DNA of 64,000 bases from G965202915 sp965205955 (GTDB lineage Bacteria > Pseudomonadota > Gammaproteobacteria > Eutrophobiales > Eutrophobiaceae). The DNA lies in NCBI GenBank assembly GCA_965205955.1, contig OZ242192.1, forward strand, positions 2,356,001-2,420,000. The letters run 5' to 3'. The position numbers and the translations under genes are program-made. Numbering within the stretch: the first letter of the stretch is position 1; each line of letters starts with the position of its first letter. The notes beneath the pieces were generated by a model. It saw only the letters and a program-made list of their open reading frames with translations. It did not search any database and was not told where the DNA came from. Shown here piece after piece: positions 61,358 through 64,000 of the stretch.

Positions 61358-62818
61358 CTATTGGGCTGTTAGTATCACCTTGATGGAATTTATTATTGCT
61401 TTGATGTAATCGCTGAATGCTTCCGCATGCTTTCCCCGGGCGAATTTTGCGCCTCCCCGTTTGGTGTATGCCTGGATATATTGCGGGTCGATTGCAATCG
61501 CCTTGCCGTAGTCTTCAATGGCTTCCGCATGCTTTTGCAAAGCGGATTTTGCAAGCCCGCGCTTGTTATATGCCCCCGCATCCCGGGGGTTGATTGCAAT
61601 GGCCTTGCTGTAGTCTTCAATGGCTTCCTCATGCTTTTGCAAAAATGATTTTGCAAATCCACGGTTGTTGTATGCCCTCGCATCCTGGGGGGTGATTTCC
61701 GTTGCTCTGGTGTAGTCCTCAATGGCTTCCGCATGCTTTTGCAAAGCGAATTTTGCAAGTCCACGGTTGTTGTATGAGTCTGCTTCCTGCGGATTGATTT
61801 CAATTGCCTTGTTGTAGTCTTCAATGGCTTCCGCATGCTTTTGCAAAAATGATTTTGTAAGTCCGCGAATGTGGTATGCCCGGGCATCCTGGGAGTTGAT
61901 TTCAATTGCCTTGCTGTAGTCTTTAATGGCTTCCGCATGCTTTCCCAAAGTCGATTTTACAAGTCCGCTGATGTGGTATCCTGATTCATCCTCTGGATTG
62001 GTTTCACTTGCCTTGCCGTACCCTCTACGGACTTCCGCACGCTTTCCCGAAGCAGATTTTTCATTGCCCCGGTTGTGGTGTGCCTGGGTACCTTTCAGGG
62101 CGATTTCAATTGCTTTTTTGTAGTCTTCAATGGCTTCCTTAAAATTTTCCAAAGCAGATTTTGTGTCGGCCCGGCTGGTGTATGCCTGGATATATTGCGG
62201 GTTGATTTCAATTGCCTTGCTGTAGTCTTCAATGGCTTCCGTATATTCTTCTAAAGAATATTTGGCATTGCCCCGGTCGTGGTATATCTGGGTACCTTGC
62301 GGGTCTAATTCAATTGCCTTGTTATAGTCTTCAATGGCTTCCGCGTGATTTCCCAAATCAGATTTTGCATTGCCCCGGTTGTGGTATGACCGGGCATCTT
62401 GCGGGTTTAATGCAATTGCCTGAGTATAGTCATCAATGGCTTCCGTATATCTTTCTAAATAATATCTGGCAACACCCCTGTACTTCAATTGCTTTATTTT
62501 TATGATTCGCCTTGTTATTGCGCCAACTAAAAGGATGAGTATGATACAGCTCAATATTACCCGATTGGATTTTAAATACTGTATTATTGGTTGGATGTAG
62601 CCCTTGCTTGCTTCCGGATGTTTTCCCAAATCAGATTTTGCATTGCCCTCATTATAGAGTACCCCGACATCTTGCCGGTTGTTTTCAGCCAGTGGCTGGA
62701 CCGGTGAAATATTGAGTGCCGCTCCTCCCCCGAAAAACAGGATGATGACCAGGGCACATGGCAAACCTGACCGGGGGAAAACATACCTAATAGAAGAAAA
62801 AACCTCATTCATTCGCAT
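61358..62818 (-). CDS. Membrane-anchored TPR-repeat protein
   Basis: 486 aa. A first hydrophobic segment (about 16-35, LPCALVIILFFGGGAALN) and a second (about 86-106, VILSCIILILLVGAITRR) place the protein in the inner membrane. From residue 110 to the end there are about eleven 34-residue tetratricopeptide repeats with the pattern 'YNNRGLAKFALQKHAEAIED', highly alike at DNA level, so copy number may change by recombination. Such scaffolds bind protein partners. The start at 62818 has GGAGAG upstream. Confidence 0.88.
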   Translation of the reverse strand: MRMNEVFSSIRYVFPRSGLPCALVIILFFGGGAALNISPVQPLAENNRQDVGVLYNEGNAKSDLGKHPEASKGYIQPIIQYLKSNRVILSCIILILLVGAITRRIIKIKQLKYRGVARYYLERYTEAIDDYTQAIALNPQDARSYHNRGNAKSDLGNHAEAIEDYNKAIELDPQGTQIYHDRGNAKYSLEEYTEAIEDYSKAIEINPQYIQAYTSRADTKSALENFKEAIEDYKKAIEIALKGTQAHHNRGNEKSASGKRAEVRRGYGKASETNPEDESGYHISGLVKSTLGKHAEAIKDYSKAIEINSQDARAYHIRGLTKSFLQKHAEAIEDYNKAIEINPQEADSYNNRGLAKFALQKHAEAIEDYTRATEITPQDARAYNNRGFAKSFLQKHEEAIEDYSKAIAINPRDAGAYNKRGLAKSALQKHAEAIEDYGKAIAIDPQYIQAYTKRGGAKFARGKHAEAFSDYIKAIINSIKVILTAQ

Positions 62819-63000
62819 ACCTGTAACTCTCCAAAGAAATAAATTGCCAAAAAAGACCGGGCGGTGCGGCGCGTTGTGATGGATGGCTACCAATGCCCAA
62901 GTATACAAGTTACCAAAAAATTCATAAATTGCAACAGTGAAGCAGGAATGTATTGCATTGGGAAGGAGAGGGATATCCGGCCGGGGACAACCTGTGTTCG

Positions 63001-63108
63001 ACTGCGTCTATATTGCTGCAGAGCTTGTTTGCTATTTGCAACAACCGGTTTGCGCAATTGTCCGCTGTTGCGGAACGGCTTTTTCACGGGCTTGCTGTAG
63101 GTAAAAAT
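63001..63108 (-). pseudogene. Decayed copy of the hsdM 5' end
   Basis: On the plus strand 63001-63030 matches the hsdM N-terminal coding DNA (CTGCGTCTATATTGCTGCA against CTGCGTCTATGTTGTTGCG); further on GAAAAAGCCG and ACCTACAGCAAG on the minus strand match hsdM codons near the start. The ATG is ATT here. With the intact tauE start beside it, this mirrors the junction at 56.6-57.0 kb. Confidence 0.6.
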
Positions 63109-63259
63109 GATTTCTCCCGGGGAAGGGCTTTATAGTAGCGTATTATGATTACAGGGTGGCAGCGTTGGAATTCCGGTCATTGTAACCCGCACTGCTTTTG
63201 GGGAGCCTTTTTTCTGTGACTTTGTGGTAAAGCAATCAAATACTTCCGGGGCGGATTTT

Positions 63260-64000
63260 ATGCTGCATGAGGCTGACGCAATAATTTTACTGGCTTATCT
63301 TGTCACAGGGGCCTGTGCCGGAATGACGGGCGGGTTACTGGGGCTGGGCGGGGGGATCATCATTGTCCCTGCGCTGCATTATCTGTTTTTATTGCAGGGC
63401 TTTCCGCCGGCGATATTAATGCATATGGCGGTGACTACGTCGCTGTCTGCAATCGTGTTTACCGCGCTGGCATCGGCCTGGACGCATCACAGGAAAGGGG
63501 CGGTGCTGTGGCCTGTGGTGGCGGCGCTGACACCGGGTATAGTTGCCGGCGGCGTGATCGGCGCCTGGCTGGCCAATCACCTGTCCAGCGAGTATTTGCG
63601 GATGGGTTTTGGTGTGTTTGCATTGTGTATTGCGCTGCAAACGGGGCTCGGCATCCATCCGGCGGCCACGATGTCATTGCCCCGGCGACCGGGTATGATT
63701 GCGGCCGGCGGCGTAATCGGGACATGCTCCACTGTGCTGGGGATCGGCGGCGGAACGCTCACGATCCCGGCCCTGCTTTGGTGCAGTGTGGGGATCAGAA
63801 ATGCGATTGCGGTATCGGCGGCCTGCGGCATTCCCATTGCTATCGCCGGTTCGGTATCGATGATCGCCGCCGGACTGGATGAGACTGCATCACCGGAAAA
63901 TACAATTGGTTATCTGTATTGGCCGGCTTCGGCTGTGATCATTATTGCGGCAATCATTTTTGCCCCGATGGGCGCGCGTTTGACGCATGTGCTGCCGATT
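63260..64000 (+). CDS. TauE/SafE-family permease (runs off the window)
   Basis: 247 codons to the window edge, no stop. Glycine-rich first helices (GMTGGLLGLGGGIIIVPAL), then VTTSLSAIVFTALASAW, and a second internal copy of the motif (GTCSTVLGIGGGTLTIPALL) give the two-fold pattern of TauE/SafE (DUF81) membrane proteins, which export sulfite, sulfoacetate or related anions. About seven membrane helices are visible. The substrate cannot be told. The ATG matches the decayed copy at 56839. Confidence 0.92.
   Translation, partial: MLHEADAIILLAYLVTGACAGMTGGLLGLGGGIIIVPALHYLFLLQGFPPAILMHMAVTTSLSAIVFTALASAWTHHRKGAVLWPVVAALTPGIVAGGVIGAWLANHLSSEYLRMGFGVFALCIALQTGLGIHPAATMSLPRRPGMIAAGGVIGTCSTVLGIGGGTLTIPALLWCSVGIRNAIAVSAACGIPIAIAGSVSMIAAGLDETASPENTIGYLYWPASAVIIIAAIIFAPMGARLTHVLPI

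Noticed and set aside
62887..63087. 66-aa minus-strand frame as a gene
   Set aside because: It coincides with decayed hsdM 5' DNA and has no start or family of its own.

Overview
The window looks like the chromosome of a gammaproteobacterium of moderate G+C, probably outside the Enterobacterales. A class III polyhydroxyalkanoate (PHA) synthase pair (phaC-phaE) with a phasin, a Pil-Chp-like chemosensory cluster, a MidA-like methyltransferase, NDUFA9-like and Slt70-like proteins, and a tRNA-Leu next to rnr all fit that. Purple-sulfur or sulfur-oxidising relatives are a plausible guess, but nothing in the window fixes the genus.

Layout. 1-2.4 kb: start of rnr, tRNA-Leu(CAG), a 56-bp tandem repeat, a NYN-domain nuclease and an AT-rich acquired methyltransferase. 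2.5-7.6 kb (minus): carbon storage block phaC, phaE, a lipoprotein, a phasin and acs; acetyl-CoA from Acs can feed the polymer. 7.7-18.8 kb (minus): an eight-gene signalling cluster of a four-repeat protein, a FIST-like protein, two response regulators, CheW, an MCP, a giant CheA hybrid and a Ser/Thr kinase. 18.9-21.8 kb: OmpA-like lipoprotein, ispG, small membrane protein. 22.0-28.6 kb: a candidate small RNA behind CRP-like sites, then a type II-C CRISPR-Cas locus (tracrRNA on the minus strand, cas9, cas1, a frameshifted cas2, 19 repeats). 28.7-41.4 kb: housekeeping genes guaB, guaA, an H-NS-like fragment, folB, folK, a lipoprotein, a pteridine-reductase-like SDR, a MidA-like methyltransferase, uppP, a DUF924 gene, cca, an NDUFA9-like gene and slt.

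41.4-64 kb is an accessory and defence region full of repeats and gene wreckage. It holds a tautomerase fragment, five 106-bp tandem copies of the start region of an ORC-like AAA ATPase gene, a dispersed type I restriction-modification system (hsdR, hsdS, hsdM), an AAA_14/DUF4143 ATPase, dinD, a DUF3644 gene, a HEPN-MNT toxin-antitoxin pair, a truncated rhuM, a NERD-helicase, an ImmA/IrrE regulator, a TPR protein and the start of a TauE/SafE permease. Both hsdR and hsdM carry in-frame palindromic insertions; the one in hsdR brings a whole DUF559 nuclease-like domain. The hsdM/tauE divergent junction exists twice (56.6-57.0 and 63.0-63.4 kb), with a different gene of the pair decayed in each copy, so the 6 kb between is bracketed by direct repeats.

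The most distinctive items are: overlapping tracrRNA and cas9 promoters that share one -10 sequence; a -10-like element at the end of every CRISPR repeat; a 2-nt insertion breaking cas2; a predicted CRP-controlled small RNA with a C/U-rich loop; the start-codon repeat array before the AAA ATPase; the nuclease domain inserted in HsdR; and a four-repeat protein whose N-terminus resembles an ISL3-type transposase.
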